Origin: Stachybotrys elegans | Taxonomy: Eukaryota > Ascomycota > Sordariomycetes > Hypocreales > Stachybotryaceae | Reading direction: 5' to 3' | Assembly: GCA_020746835.1 (NCBI GenBank) | Contig: JAGPNK010000018.1 | Span: forward strand, 372,001-436,000 | DNA: 64,000 nt | Shown here: piece after piece, positions 46,093-57,372 of the stretch | How the letters are laid out: each line of letters opens with the position of its first letter | Position numbering within the stretch: position 1 is the stretch's first letter | Notes under the pieces: model-generated | Databases searched by the model: none | Seen by the model: the letters and a program-made list of their open reading frames with translations, nothing else | What the model was told of the DNA's origin: nothing | Made by a program: the position numbers and the translations under genes

Positions 46093-48628
46093 CACGCTGA
46101 GGTGCAGCATCTCATCTGCTGCAGGTACATGTATGTTTGACAGACTCAATATAAACACCGCTACCAGGGGCACAAAGGGCAGGTACGCATGCCGGCTGAT
46201 CAGGCAGACGCACGATGCGATTGGGGATGCAACGTATAGCACGGCAGAAGAAGATTAATTACTTGACAAGTCGATATCCGATAAGCCCGTCCAATGTACA
46301 CACAGCTAGGTACCGGCTAGTCAGTGGCCTGTACCTCGGCCTGCGCTACCCTCCGCCTAGCTCTGGTTTTGGAAGGGTCGGATGAGCGCTAAGCACAGGG
46401 GACGAGAGAGGCATTCAAGGGGCCATCTGCAGGGCCAGGGTGGTTGTAGCGGGTGCGGGTGGGGCGCTGCAGCGTGTCGGGCCTGCGACCAGCGCCCATC
46501 TGAACCCTTAGCAGCCAGCGCCCCCATTTCCTCATGGCGCCAGTTTCTGAAGCAAGCAAGCGAATCAAACATGGAAACAAGGGAGCCAGCATTCGGTAGA
46601 GCTCGCTCTCCGGAGAATGCAGGTCAACGTCAGTCAATGCGCATTATTCTCACCGAGACGAGGGGGGGAAAACCCCGGGTAATAAAAAGGGCATGGGAGG
46701 GCCGGATAAATGGTGAGACACCATGCCGATCATCGTGAATCCGACTGTGGCAATCAATACATACAACTGACGGAGGGTTCCATGTCCAGGTCAATAGACA
46801 AGAGACATGCAGATAGAGACGGCGACGGCATAAACTGAGTTTCCAACCTGTTACAGACCGAAACAAGCTGGTTGAGACGAGGCAACAAACTCCAATCAAT
46901 GCCTCGCCCCTCGTGAAACCCCAGCTCTCTCACCACCATCACCACCAAGCCAAGGGCCAATGGGAACCGACTCCTATTTGCTTTTGTCCCAACCATGGCT
47001 CGCGACCCTATCAGCGATATCATACCCATCGATTGGCAGCACTTTTGCCCAATCCTCCTGATGAAGGGGACACTCCGATGCCTTATCCTCCATGCTATAC
47101 CGTTCGCCCCTCCTCCTCCTCCTCCTCCCTCGCTCTGTCTATCGTCCCATCTACTCCGCATTTCTTCTAGTGTCGGAAACCTATAATAACCAACTGTGTC
47201 TTATAATATAGTTGTACCCATTCCTCGCGGCACATGCAACGATCGCAATGCAATGCAACATCAGACATGGAATCCAAGCCGGACCAAACTTGTTCCTCCT
47301 CTTGCTTCAACGCAGGGAGCCTGGCTGACCACTGACAGAACCGTCTCTCGCCCCCTCCCCCTGCATCGCCAGTCATCCCATTCTCTCTCACATCCCCCTC
47401 ATCCCTTGCCGCTGGTGTGGCATGCTCACCTCCCTCCTCTCCCCTCTCCCGTTGTTTTGTTCCACGTACCTATGGATGGGGGCCATGGTCTACCGGATTC
47501 TCGCCCGGCCCTCCCCTCCTTCGCCGGCGACACACGTTAAGGGCCCCGGCCTGGCTGGCTTCATCCGTGAACCGCGGATGGAGCTCATTGTGGTCGCTGC
47601 ACACGGGCGGCACGCACTGGCTGACCCTCGCTTCAACGCCTTTCTCTTTGTCTCTCTTCCACCACAGGCACGGGCGCCCAAGCACTCACGGCGTGCCCTC
47701 GCCGCCGCTGCCGCACCCGAGATCTCCCATCCTTCATCGCCCGCCCCAGCCTTGATGCAACACGGATGACGATGGGTTCATGCACGGATCGCATCCATCT
47801 CACCTTGCATGCCTGGCGAATGTCCGTCCACCAGCGGTTCGGTTTCGTCAGCGATAAATCCGATGCTATCAAATCCCACCCACGCCTCGCCGCCTCGCTG
47901 CCTCGCTGCCTCGCTCTCTCTTCTTGCCCAGGTGAGGGTGTGCGCACTGACTAATTCGTCGACGACGACGACGACCTTAAAGCCTGTCTCGGTCTAGTCT
48001 TGGCGTCCGAGCACATGGGCCTGCCCTTGCCCATCACCTCCATTCGGCATGACCCATGGTCGATGGGCCCTGTCCGTCCATGTTCCATTGCAGCTCTGTC
48101 CCTGTCCACACTGGCCTTTTGCAGGGTTGGCCAACACAACGCGCGGGGGGGAGGACAATGACAAGTGACAAGTGACAGACGGGACGGTACCAGACAAGCC
48201 AGACCAGTCATCATGTGCCCATGTTTCTCGGCTCGCGCTCACTCTGTGTGTCCTGTGGTCTCTCGCGACATGCAGCTTGGCCGAGACCAAACGGTCCAAA
48301 CCACATGTTTCCGCCTCCATTTCATCCCTTGCGCCCCTCTGCCGTGTCTTGGTTTTTCAGCCGGACAACTCTGGTCTAGGCTTTCGCCCAGTAGAGGCTG
48401 CTAGCATCATGTTATTCCCTGCGCGGGCAATCAAATCGATGAATCGAGCATCGAATTCTTTCCGTGGTGGCCGTTGATTGGCTTGGCGAGTCAGGCGTCC
48501 CGGCCAGGCAATATCCCGCCATAGCCAACCAGCCGGCCCAGCTCTGTTTCGCGTCCTCGCCACTGTTTCTCGTAAACAGAGGATGAGCGTCCCCTCCTTG
48601 CCACGTTCAAGTCAGTCAAGAGGGTGGA

Positions 48629-48703
48629 AAGGGTCAAAGGGTCAAAGAGTCAGAAGGGTAAAGGGTCAGAAGGGTAAAGGGTCAGAAGGGTAAAGGGTCA
48701 AAA
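48629..48703. repeat. 16-bp tandem repeat (GGGTCAGAAGGGTAAA)
   Basis: Three near-perfect 16 bp copies and flanking partial GGGTCAAA copies. The purine-rich strand is the plus strand. It lies in the gene-free region. Confidence 0.85.
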
Positions 48704-50059
48704 CGAGTCTGGATGCCTTCATCCAGGGCTGATGTGGATCAAAAGTGCTCCATATGCTCCATCCAACACGCCATCTCCACTCCAGAAGTCTTCCCAAGCC
48801 TCCCCCAATGCTTCCATCAACGGCGGCTTCATTTCCGTCGAACCCTTCTGCCTGCTGGTCCATCCGATCTGGACCAGATAGCAGTGCTGTGGCTGTCCTG
48901 GCGTGTAACCGTCCTCTTGGTTCTCAGCCCAATCCGTGTCCCTGCGTGCCTCATTTTCCCTTCCTCGTCTAGGCTCCAGGCCTTTCCAGGAAGTTATCCG
49001 CCTCGCCAAGGTGCCACAAGCCCAAATCGTATGCACGCAGCCACTACGACTACGATATTATGGCATACCTTGCGACTGAATGCAACCCAACGTGCATAAG
49101 CACCTCGGCCTGCAGCCGACCCTGGCAACGTCGCACGCACATCATCAGTTTCTCCGACTCTTCGGAAAGTTTAGTCCACCGGCATAGCCTTTGTCGCGAC
49201 TGCACAAGTATCCATCCGGCCGCCCTAGCACCGTGATCATCCGCGCTTCTGCTCTTGTAGGCTTGGGGCTCACACTGCAATCTCGGCAATTACGGTGTCG
49301 GGACACGGTTACCAGCCACCAACGAACTCACGGTCAGTGCGACGGTGCGAGTCATCAGCCATGCCCAACGCGACGACCAGCGACCGACGACAACCGGGAT
49401 GCCGTTCCCTCCCTGATGCAGAGGAGCGAGATGCAGAGAGAAGGAGAAGAAGAAGAAAAAAAAGGAATCCACATGGTGCCTGGTGTGTCCCGTTTTAGGC
49501 CGCTTGTGGGCATCGAAATCTCCCATCTGCGCGTTTCGTTCGTAGGATCGCGGAGACCCATCACTCATCTCGTCCCTCCTCCATCTCTCATCATGCATCA
49601 TCCATGCATGAAACGAAACATCTGCCAACACATCCCGCCAGACGTCCTCTTGTACCTCGTTCAGCGTGTGCCGGCCGGATGACTGTAGGTAGACTGCTCG
49701 AGTCGGCGCCTCGTTCTCTGTTCACTTCAGTGCATTAGCGCATCAGTACAACTCCATTGGCGCTTGACATCAGTGGCTTGCGCAAGCAAAGCATCGTAGA
49801 ACCCAAGCTATTCCGTGCAGCCATGAACTAAAGAGTCATGATTGTAAATTTAGGTTTCGTGGCCAAGGTCATGTGACTTTGTGACGCGGGGCACTAAACG
49901 CGTTCATGAATTGTGGTACGCGTTGTACGTGTTTATGCACGTTGACCAATTATGCATCCCACTCGTCCCATTCTGGCAGTCTGTTTATCGTTGCTAAACA
50001 CCAATCCTTGACATTGACAACGGCGTCACCGCCAGTGTGGCTAGTAGACGTCGTAGACC

Positions 50060-52042
50060 ATGGCATACGAGGTCATCGACCTCATATCCTCAAGCCCTGG
50101 GGAACCGACCGCCTGCCCCGAGCCTCGCGCTGCTCAGAGGCATCCACCCCGGGACGACGACATTGAAGATGAAGCTGATGGGCTTCGAACCGAGGCGAGA
50201 CCCAACAAGCGTCTCAGGCTGTCGCCAGCACCTGAACAGCCTGCCACTACTACCTCTGTCGCCACTCGAAAGGCATCGCCGTCGATAGATACACCTTCGG
50301 CTCTCCCTCCATTCCGCAATATGGCACGAAAAGCCTCGGTCATCCACGACCCCATTGAGCTCACGAGCTCTCCCAATCCATTCGCATCTTCAGATTTGCC
50401 AGATCCGCTTGACAGAGGCCATAAACCAACGGCACGGGCTCCTGCGGCTTCGACGACCCGCGTGCCTCCTACGAAAGCGCCTCAGATCGATTCGGATCCA
50501 TTTGCAAGCTCTCCACACATCGCACCCCAGGCCCAACGCAAGGCTCTTGCGCCGATCATCAATCAGTCTTCGGATCCGTTCGCAAGCTCGCCCGTGCCTA
50601 CGACTACTCTCCAACATCCCGCAGACTCCAACAGAGTGAATAAGACAAGCGCTCGTGCTTCTACCAAGCGAGACCGGGCCTTTGACCCCATCTCCAGCTC
50701 TGCGCCAGAAGTACTGTCTTTCCGGTCCTCTCCCCCAGCAGAGGAGAATCATAAGGATAAATCGGGTGTCATCAGCATTGACGATTCCGATGAGGCGTCG
50801 CAACAGTCCGACGATTCGCTTCCCGGAATTTCCGATCTCGACTTCTCCAAACCTGCCTATCGTCGACCGCGATCCCCCCTCCGCCGTAGTCGAAGCGATA
50901 TCATCCCCCGCACCACCAAGAAGACAGAGGCAGACAAGGAGCGGGATAAGCGAGATAGGGCCGCCAGAGCAGCTGCAAAGGAGGTTGAAAAGGAAAAGAA
51001 GCGCTTGGACAGGGAAGAGGCGAAGAGAGAAATGGCCAGAGACAAGGCGCGAGCGGCTGCCCTGGCCGAGGTCAACAAGGTCCGCACCGATAAGAAGGTC
51101 TCGACACCAGAAATGATTGTCGACCTACCGTCGGGTCTACGCGATACTATCCGAGTGCAAGTTCAGACCCTCCTCGGCAGCCTCGGTGTAGAGCACACCA
51201 CAATGGAAGGTTCCGACGACGACAATGTCATCAGGTGGCGCAGAAAAGTTACCAGTCGATACAACGAGGCCATGGGGTACTGGGAGCCCATCCCTCTGCG
51301 GGTCGACGCCGAGAACCACGTTCTCGTCATTCTCACAGCCGACGAATTTGTCGGCTTGGCGCTGGACGATGCGCTCGAGGACCATGTATCCGGCATAGAG
51401 CGCCGGTTCAGGGGAAATCACATCATCTACCTCCTCGAGGGCATGACGCCGTGGATACGCAAGAACCGCAACCTGCGCAACCGGCAGTTTGCCTCGCGCG
51501 TGCGAGCCCAGGATCCTGCCGCCGCGCCTGCAGCCAGCCGGCGACCTAGGAATGCCGCTGCGCAGGAGTACGTCGACGAGGATTGCATTGAAGACGCCCT
51601 GCTCCAGCTGCAGGTCATGCACGACGTGCTCATCCACCACACCACGGTGCCCTTGGAGACGGCACGTTGGATCACCATCTTCACCCAGCATATCTCGACG
51701 ATCCCGTACCGCCGCCAGCGCGACAAGGCCACGCTCGGCGCGGGCTTCTGCATGGAGAGCGGGCAGGTCAGGACGGGCGACGACGTGGCCGATACGTACA
51801 TCCGGATGCTGCAGGAGATTTCGCGCGTGACAGCGCCCATTGCGCACGGCATCGCCGCCGAGTTTGGGAGCGTCACCAAGCTGGTCAATGGGCTGGTGGA
51901 GGGCGGGCCGCTCAGACTGGAGAATGTCCGCAAGAGCGCCAACAAGGACGGTGCGTTTTCAGATCGCACCGTCGGACAAGCTGTGAGCAGGCGGATGCAC
52001 AAGGTTTTCACAGGCCGAGACGAGAGCAGCACGGATATATAG
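50060..52042 (+). CDS. EME1: EME1/MMS4-type crossover junction endonuclease subunit (660 aa)
   Basis: Non-catalytic partner of Mus81, which cuts branched DNA at stalled forks and recombination intermediates in the nucleus. It is a single open frame without intron. Residues 1 to about 270 are disordered and Ser/Pro-rich, with recurring SNPFASS and DPFASSP strings and an acidic SIDDSDEASQQSDDSLPGI patch. A basic coiled-coil stretch (KEVEKEKKRLDREEAKREMA) follows, then the ERCC4-like domain from about residue 355. The C-terminal part (DEDCIEDALLQLQV.., ARWITIFTQHISTIPYRRQR, MLQEISRVTAPIAHGIAAEF) matches Eme1 and ends in a helix-hairpin-helix region. The ERKxxxD nuclease motif of active Mus81/XPF proteins was not seen, as expected for Eme1. 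The start at 50060 gives MAYEVIDLISSSP, a SUMO-interaction-like string. Confidence 0.88.
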   Translation: MAYEVIDLISSSPGEPTACPEPRAAQRHPPRDDDIEDEADGLRTEARPNKRLRLSPAPEQPATTTSVATRKASPSIDTPSALPPFRNMARKASVIHDPIELTSSPNPFASSDLPDPLDRGHKPTARAPAASTTRVPPTKAPQIDSDPFASSPHIAPQAQRKALAPIINQSSDPFASSPVPTTTLQHPADSNRVNKTSARASTKRDRAFDPISSSAPEVLSFRSSPPAEENHKDKSGVISIDDSDEASQQSDDSLPGISDLDFSKPAYRRPRSPLRRSRSDIIPRTTKKTEADKERDKRDRAARAAAKEVEKEKKRLDREEAKREMARDKARAAALAEVNKVRTDKKVSTPEMIVDLPSGLRDTIRVQVQTLLGSLGVEHTTMEGSDDDNVIRWRRKVTSRYNEAMGYWEPIPLRVDAENHVLVILTADEFVGLALDDALEDHVSGIERRFRGNHIIYLLEGMTPWIRKNRNLRNRQFASRVRAQDPAAAPAASRRPRNAAAQEYVDEDCIEDALLQLQVMHDVLIHHTTVPLETARWITIFTQHISTIPYRRQRDKATLGAGFCMESGQVRTGDDVADTYIRMLQEISRVTAPIAHGIAAEFGSVTKLVNGLVEGGPLRLENVRKSANKDGAFSDRTVGQAVSRRMHKVFTGRDESSTDI

Positions 52043-52377
52043 TCAAAAGGATCAAGGCGTAGAAGCTCATTGTATCGGTATCTTGTATATTTAAGAGGCC
52101 AGCAGCCACCAGTTTAGCTACCCTGTCATGTCTACCACGAAGCAATGTCATCACGATTTACGATTCCAGCTTGAGAGGCCTGTTGGATGAGTCAGTCAAA
52201 GCGCAAAGACAACATCCAGAAGAAATGTGAGGTAGAGGAAACAATCAGACAGCGGTTGGACAAAAAGGTTTCCACAAGAGTGTTCAGAACAGGTCTGTGA
52301 ATTATTTTGTTGCTTCATCATGTAGTATGGGTCGGGCGAGAAGAGAGAAAATTTTTCGACTTACTAGTTACAATGTG
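52043..52377. other. Short convergent intergenic region
   Basis: 3' flanks of the EME1-like gene and the histidine phosphatase gene. AT-rich, no gene seen. Confidence 0.4.
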
Positions 52378-53175
52378 CTACGGAGCAGGGCCGCTGCCCT
52401 CCCGTTTGGGCGCCTTGGAAAAGAAGGCGTCCATGGTTCTCTGCTTCTCGTCAAACGGCGCACTACCGACACCACCGCCCGTCCTCTTCAGGCCGACGAG
52501 GTGCACGGTGCAGTTTACCTGCAGGACGTGCATCGTGAGGCGCGACGAGACCGGACCATTGTGGTCTGTGGAGAGCGAGAGCGAGGCTTCCAAGTAGCCC
52601 GTGTTTCGCCACGAGGGAGAAAGCATGCCTGGCGCAGTGGCACTGCGACCTTGGACTTCGGGGGCGATGGTCAGCGAAGAGGGGCTGATGCGCGAGCAGA
52701 GGGCTCGGTAGAGGGCGCCGAGGATGATGCCGTGCGCGACGACAATGCACGTTGACGACTGGGTCCAGATGGGCGAAAGGTAGTCGTCAATGAAGGCGCT
52801 CACCCTCAACCGCATCGACTCGGCCGTCTCGGCACCCGCAAACACATCCTCACCTTGGCTCATCCCGGCACCAAACTTGACACCCTCGGCGTTGCCAAAG
52901 TGCTTCTCCCGCAGCGTGGGCGTCGTCACCACACGCAGCACATCGGCCCGCAGCGCCTGGGCAACAATCTCGGCCGTCTTGGCCGCGCGCTGCAGATCCG
53001 AGGCGAAGACGTGCGAGACGGAAAGCCCGAGGCCGTCGGGACGCGAAGCGAGGTGCGAGGCCAGGCGGCGCGCCTGGAGGACGCCGTGCGAGGTGAGGGC
53101 CGAGTCGCGCGACCCAGCATACACCTGGGCAACGTTGTCGACCGTCTCGCCGTGGCGGATGAGGAGGAGGCGCAT
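52378..53175 (-). CDS. Histidine phosphatase (phosphoglycerate-mutase-like), 265 aa
   Basis: Single-exon gene. MRLLLIRHGETVDN gives the RHG catalytic motif at residues 7-9, with phospho-accepting His8. FASDLQRAAKTAEI supplies the conserved Arg region, LREKHFGNAEGVKFG the acid region, and CIVVAHGIILGALYRAL the second catalytic His. The pattern fits broad-specificity phosphatases of the PGAM branch (fructose-2,6-bisphosphatase/TIGAR-like), rather than glycolytic mutases. The substrate is not determined. A Gly/Val-rich and basic C-terminal tail (GGGVGSAPFDEKQRTMDAFF) may contain a PIP-box-like string (QRTMDAFF). That is an observation from sequence only. Confidence 0.88.
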   Translation of the reverse strand: MRLLLIRHGETVDNVAQVYAGSRDSALTSHGVLQARRLASHLASRPDGLGLSVSHVFASDLQRAAKTAEIVAQALRADVLRVVTTPTLREKHFGNAEGVKFGAGMSQGEDVFAGAETAESMRLRVSAFIDDYLSPIWTQSSTCIVVAHGIILGALYRALCSRISPSSLTIAPEVQGRSATAPGMLSPSWRNTGYLEASLSLSTDHNGPVSSRLTMHVLQVNCTVHLVGLKRTGGGVGSAPFDEKQRTMDAFFSKAPKREGSGPAP

Positions 53176-53341
53176 GGTCCTCAGCCAGGCATGGTGGTGA
53201 GCTTGGGAGGAGGAAGTGATTGCGAAAAGAAATTTTTGCTGGCTCGACGAGATTTTGTAGTTGGGTTAGTGGGGGTATTAGGTAATCGCGTGGAGCTGGT
53301 GTGCCATTGAAGGCTACCCTACATACAGGATTGGGGGAATT

Positions 53342-53402
53342 TCAATGACAATATGAGCATTGTATGGCGAATGTTTAATCTAATGCTCATATTGTCTATT
53401 GA
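53342..53402. repeat. Long inverted repeat hairpin (15-bp perfect core)
   Basis: GACAATATGAGCATT at 53347-53361 is the exact reverse complement of AATGCTCATATTGTC at 53382-53396, with a 20-nt spacer. A further 5 bp pair outside (53342-53346 with 53398-53402) past a single bulged T, giving about 20 paired bases. It is AT-rich, between the histidine phosphatase start and the LEA-like gene end. Confidence 0.9.
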
Positions 53403-53665
53403 GAATTTATGGTGATATGGATAGCGGTAAATAATATGAAGTTCTTCCACAGGATCACTGGGTGCCTATTGTGGGATTTTGCGGTGTCTGATAGTGGGTT
53501 GTGGATTTTTGCGTACAGCTTCATTTTCCCTCCTTCACATCACGACCATCCACTATCGTACTTTTATTCCCCGATCCAGATCAAAGAACCAAATCGCATT
53601 ACAAAGTCATTGCTCATAAATCCAATCGTTAAGGCTAATACAAACATTTTTCCAGATCAAACCAA

Positions 53666-56600
53666 TCAAATCAATCCGAGGAATCCCTTCTTCTTCTTGC
53701 CCTGGTCCTTGCCAGTCACCGTGCCGACAACGCTTCCCAGACCAAGGCTTTCCAGGATGCGGGTGACGCCCAGTCCACCGAGGAGGTTGTCGATCAGACC
53801 ACCCAGACCAAGACCGCTCAGCTGCAGCATGGTTAGTACGCGTTACTCACGAGACGCGGGGGGGATGAAGGGACGTACCAGGCGGCCGACGAGGCCGAGA
53901 ACGCCGTTGAGCAGCAGGCCGACAGCAGCCAGGATCTGGAACAGAGGCTCGGCCAGGAGGCCCCAGAGAGGGTTGAGCTCCTTCTTGGCGTGAGGCATGT
54001 CCTCAATCTTGCTCTTCGCGTTGTCGATGCACTTGGTGACGGTGCCAGTGAGCTGGATCCATTGTTAGCACACCACCCTTATCTCTCAAGTTGCGGCCGC
54101 TGTTGCTTGTCTCTTACCTCCTTGAGCACATCGGCGAGGTGGTACTCCTCGGGCGACGCGTCGCGAGTCGCAGCCTTGTGCTTCGCGTTGCGCTGGATGC
54201 GGCCGTCCGGGTCCATGCCGCGGATCGCACCGTTCGTCTCCGTCAGGATCCGGCCGCCCTCCTCAATCAGCGGCTTGACCTGCTTGACAAGCTCCTCCTC
54301 GTCACGCTCCTCCTTGGGCGTGCTCTCCATCTTGTCAATCTTCTCCGTGATCTTCTGGCAGATGGGGCGGACCTTCTCGAGCGAGTCCTCAATCAGGTGC
54401 GCCAGCTGCGACGCCAGCTTCTTGTCCTTCTCCGTCTCGGCATCCTTCTTCTCCTGCTCCTCGCGCGCCTTGCGCTGCTCGTCCGACTCCACCTCGGGCT
54501 CGGGCGGGATGTCCTCGAGACGCGAGACGTGGCCGATGGTCTGGCCCTTGCTGTTGACCACGTCGCCATCGTCGTCAATCTCCTTGCCCGAGCACACGGC
54601 CAGTTCGCCCGACACGAGCTTGCCGATAATGTTACCCTCCTCGTCCGTGACGTTGCCCTCGCGGTTCACCTTGCGGCCCGAGAGGGGGTCCTTCTTCTTC
54701 TCGACGACGGGCTCCTCCCAGCGCTCAGCCTTGGCCAGGACATTGCCGTTGCGGTCGACGACATCGCCGTCCTCGTCGACGGCGCGGCCATAGAGAACCT
54801 TGGGATCGCCGGTCACGAGGCGCCCGACAACATCGCCAGAGGGAGTCACGACCTTACCATCCTTGGAGACGGTCAGGCCGCTCAGCTCCGCGAAAGGTCC
54901 CTCCTTGGCACCCTCGCGCTCGCCCTCGGTGACGAGATCAGCCTTGCCAATAATATCGCCAGCCTCGCTGCGCACGTTGCCCTGCTTGTCGCACATGCGG
55001 CCGACCATGGACGAGACGTTACCCTCAATCACACGGCCGTAGATGGTGCCGCTGCTGTCGACAACGTTGCCGGCCTTGTTGACGCGCTTGCCAGCCAGGA
55101 TGGATCGATCAACCTCGGGCTCAGGCTCCTCAAGGATGGGCTCAGGCTCGTCCCACGCCTCTGCCTTGCCGACAACGTTTCCGCGTCGGTCTAGGATGTC
55201 TCCATCCTCGTCGACCTTGCTGCCCTTGAGACGCTTGGGGTCGCCCTCGACAACAACGCCAACCTGCTGGCCACCAGACACGACGCGTCCGTCAGCCTCG
55301 ACGACAGCGTCGGGGAAGTTCTCAAAGGGAGCAAACGACTTGGAGTTCTCGCGATCTGCATCGGACAGGGGCTCGCCCTTGCCGACCACCTTGCCAGCGT
55401 CGTCCCAGATGTCGCCGTTCTCGTCGGCGCGCTTGCCGAGCAGCTTCTTGACGTCGCCCTCGATGATGTGGCCAAGGACATCGCCATTGCTGTTGACGAG
55501 GTTGCCGGCCTTGTTGACCTTGGTTCCCTTGAGGATGGAGAAGTCGAGCTTGGTCGTCTCCTCGGCCTCCTCAGCGACATTGTCGGCTTCTTCGCCGGCC
55601 TTGCTGGCTGCGTCGCCGACCTGCTCAGGGACATCACCGGCCTCGGTAGGCTTGTCACCAATCTCAGGGACATCGCCAGCTTCTGTGGGCTTATCACCAA
55701 TTTCAGAGGGTACATCACCGGCCTCGGTAGGCTTGTCGCCAGTCTCAGGGACATCACCGGCTTCCGTGGGCTTGTCACCAATCTCAGAGGGGACATCGCC
55801 GGCTTCCGTGGGCTTGTAACCAATCTCAGAGGGTACACCACCAGCTTCTGTGGGCTTGTCGCCAATCTCAGGGGCATCACCAGCTTCTGTGGGCTTGTCG
55901 CCAATCTCAGAGGGGACATCGCCAGCTTCCGTGGGCTTGTCACCAACCTCGGATAGTACGTCGCCAGCTTCCATAGGCTTGTCACCAATCTCGGAGGGGA
56001 CATCGCCGGCTATCGTGGGCTTGTCGCCAACCTCGGAAGGCACATCGCCGGTTTCCGTAGGCTTGTCGCCAATCTCAGAGGGCACGTCGCCAGCTTCCGC
56101 AGGCTTGTCACCAATCTCAGAGGGCACGTCGCCGGTTTCCGTAGGCTTGTCACCAATCTCAGAGGGCACGTCGCCAGCTTCCGCAGGCTTGTCACCAATC
56201 TCGGAGGGTACGCCACCAGCTTCTGTGGGCTTGTCGCCAATCTCAGAAGGCACACTACCGGCATCTGTCGGCTTGTCACCCAGAGCCTCTTGGTTCTCAG
56301 TCGCACCATCAATGCCGGTACCCTCTGGAATGGTACCCTCAACCTTGTCGTCGTCCTTCTTCTCTTCCTCATCCCTCTTCTCCTCGCCACCGCCAGGCAA
56401 GTCATCAGGGACCTTGTCATCTTCGGGTATCTTATCGTCCTTGGTCAGATCCTGGTCGCCAGGAGCACTGTCCTCCGCCTTGGGCACATCCTGACCGTCG
56501 AGGTTGTCTTTGGCGTCCTCAGCAGTGTCCTTGGCGTCTCCCTCAACGTTTTCTGATGCGTCCTTGATACTATCTTTGGCATCTGACGGCGCCTCCTTCA

Positions 56601-57372
56601 GGTCTTCTGCACCATCCTTAGGCGCGTCCTTGACATCAGGGACTGCGTCTTCGGGGGCGTCGGTGTCAGCCACAGGCTCAGGCGGTACATCCTTTAGGTC
56701 ATCCTGCACCTCCTTTGGCCGCGAGGCCAGGTCTTGCTGCTCGGTCCCCGTGGGCACGTCGTGGTCCTCAAACTTGACGCGAGCATCGTGCTCGTCGTCG
56801 TCGAACTGAGTCTCCGACTTGGTCTGTGTCTTCTCCACCTCGTGCGGCTTGTCATCATCGGCCTGCTTCTGTCCACCGAGGAGGCCCGAGCCTAGGTTGA
56901 GAGCACCCTTGGTCGTGCCGATGATGCTGAAGTTGCTGCTGTTGTTGCTGTCCTGCTTGTCTGCCGGCTTGGTGGTGTAGTCGCTCTCGTTATCGTCGTC
57001 GCCGCCGCCCAGGAGCGCCTGCCCGAGAACCTCGCCAGTCTTGCTGACGATCTCTCCAGTGGACGTAACCGTGTTGCCGACGAGTTCCTGCGGATTTTTG
57101 GAGTCGGAGATCTTGCCGATGGCGTGGCCGCTCTCATCGAGAATCTCTCCCGTCTGGCTGACTGTCCCTAGTGCGGAGCGGGGGATGTTCTCGGCAGCCT
57201 GCGTGGTCTGGGAGAGCTGTGAGTCTTCTAGAACGATGTCAGTCGAAAAGCGTCCGTGGCAGAAGGGGCATCAGGCCAGTGTGCGTGTCATCTGGCGGTA
57301 CATACCCGGGTGGTCCCCGACAATTACTGGGCTGTCCTTTCCGCTGATCACGGGCGCTTGTTCGGTGGACAT
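53666..57372 (-). CDS. LEA-like DUF3659 repeat protein with C-terminal hydrophobic domain (1168 aa)
   Basis: Exons 57306-57372, 54118-57227, 53879-54052 and 53666-53821 join in phase. The N-terminal half is highly acidic, Asp/Glu/Lys/Pro-rich and disordered (DAKDTAEDAKDN, LEA-like). It includes 16 copies of an IGDKPTEAGDVPSE repeat at about residues 345-560. The second half has about eight DUF3659-type modules: a G-x-x-V-N-x-x-G-N-V-x-D-x-x-G core, for example VNKAGNLVNSNGDVLGHIIE. The C-terminus (LAAVGLLLNGVLGLVGRL, then LGGLGVTRILESLGLGSVVG) is hydrophobic, like DUF6987, ending KKKKGFLGLI. Fungal proteins of this layout are annotated as LEA-domain proteins. A role in stress tolerance or Woronin-body/septal function is only inference. 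First of a cluster with the genes at 58365, 60261 and 62696. Confidence 0.88.
55625..56285 (-). repeat. 42-bp coding minisatellite, 16 copies
   Basis: Sixteen tandem units encode IGDKPTEAGDVPSE and variants. Twelve are 14 residues (42 bp) and four are 13 residues (39 bp, lacking one residue before the next unit). The units differ by only a few bases. Differences such as TETG/AEAG alternate in blocks, suggesting past duplication of two-unit blocks. Confidence 0.93.

Larger units (their letters stand above)
45600..50059. other. 4.5-kb divergent region without a supportable gene
   Basis: It lies between the kinesin (minus) and the EME1-like gene (plus). Many short overlapping frames occur on both strands, but none has a signal peptide, domain or consistent codon bias. 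The sequence is rich in CT/TCC and has simple repeats at 46050-46092 and 48629-48703. It could hold long leaders, a non-coding RNA or decayed genes. None could be shown. Confidence 0.5.

Noticed and set aside
47417..47769. Overlapping 112-115 codon frames in the kinesin/EME1 gap
   Set aside because: Several frames are open at once because of CT-rich composition; no signal peptide, domain or splice structure.
54091..55194. 367-codon Leu/Val-rich frame on the plus strand
   Set aside because: Antisense to the DUF3659 modules; the apparent repeats are the mirror of the real ones.
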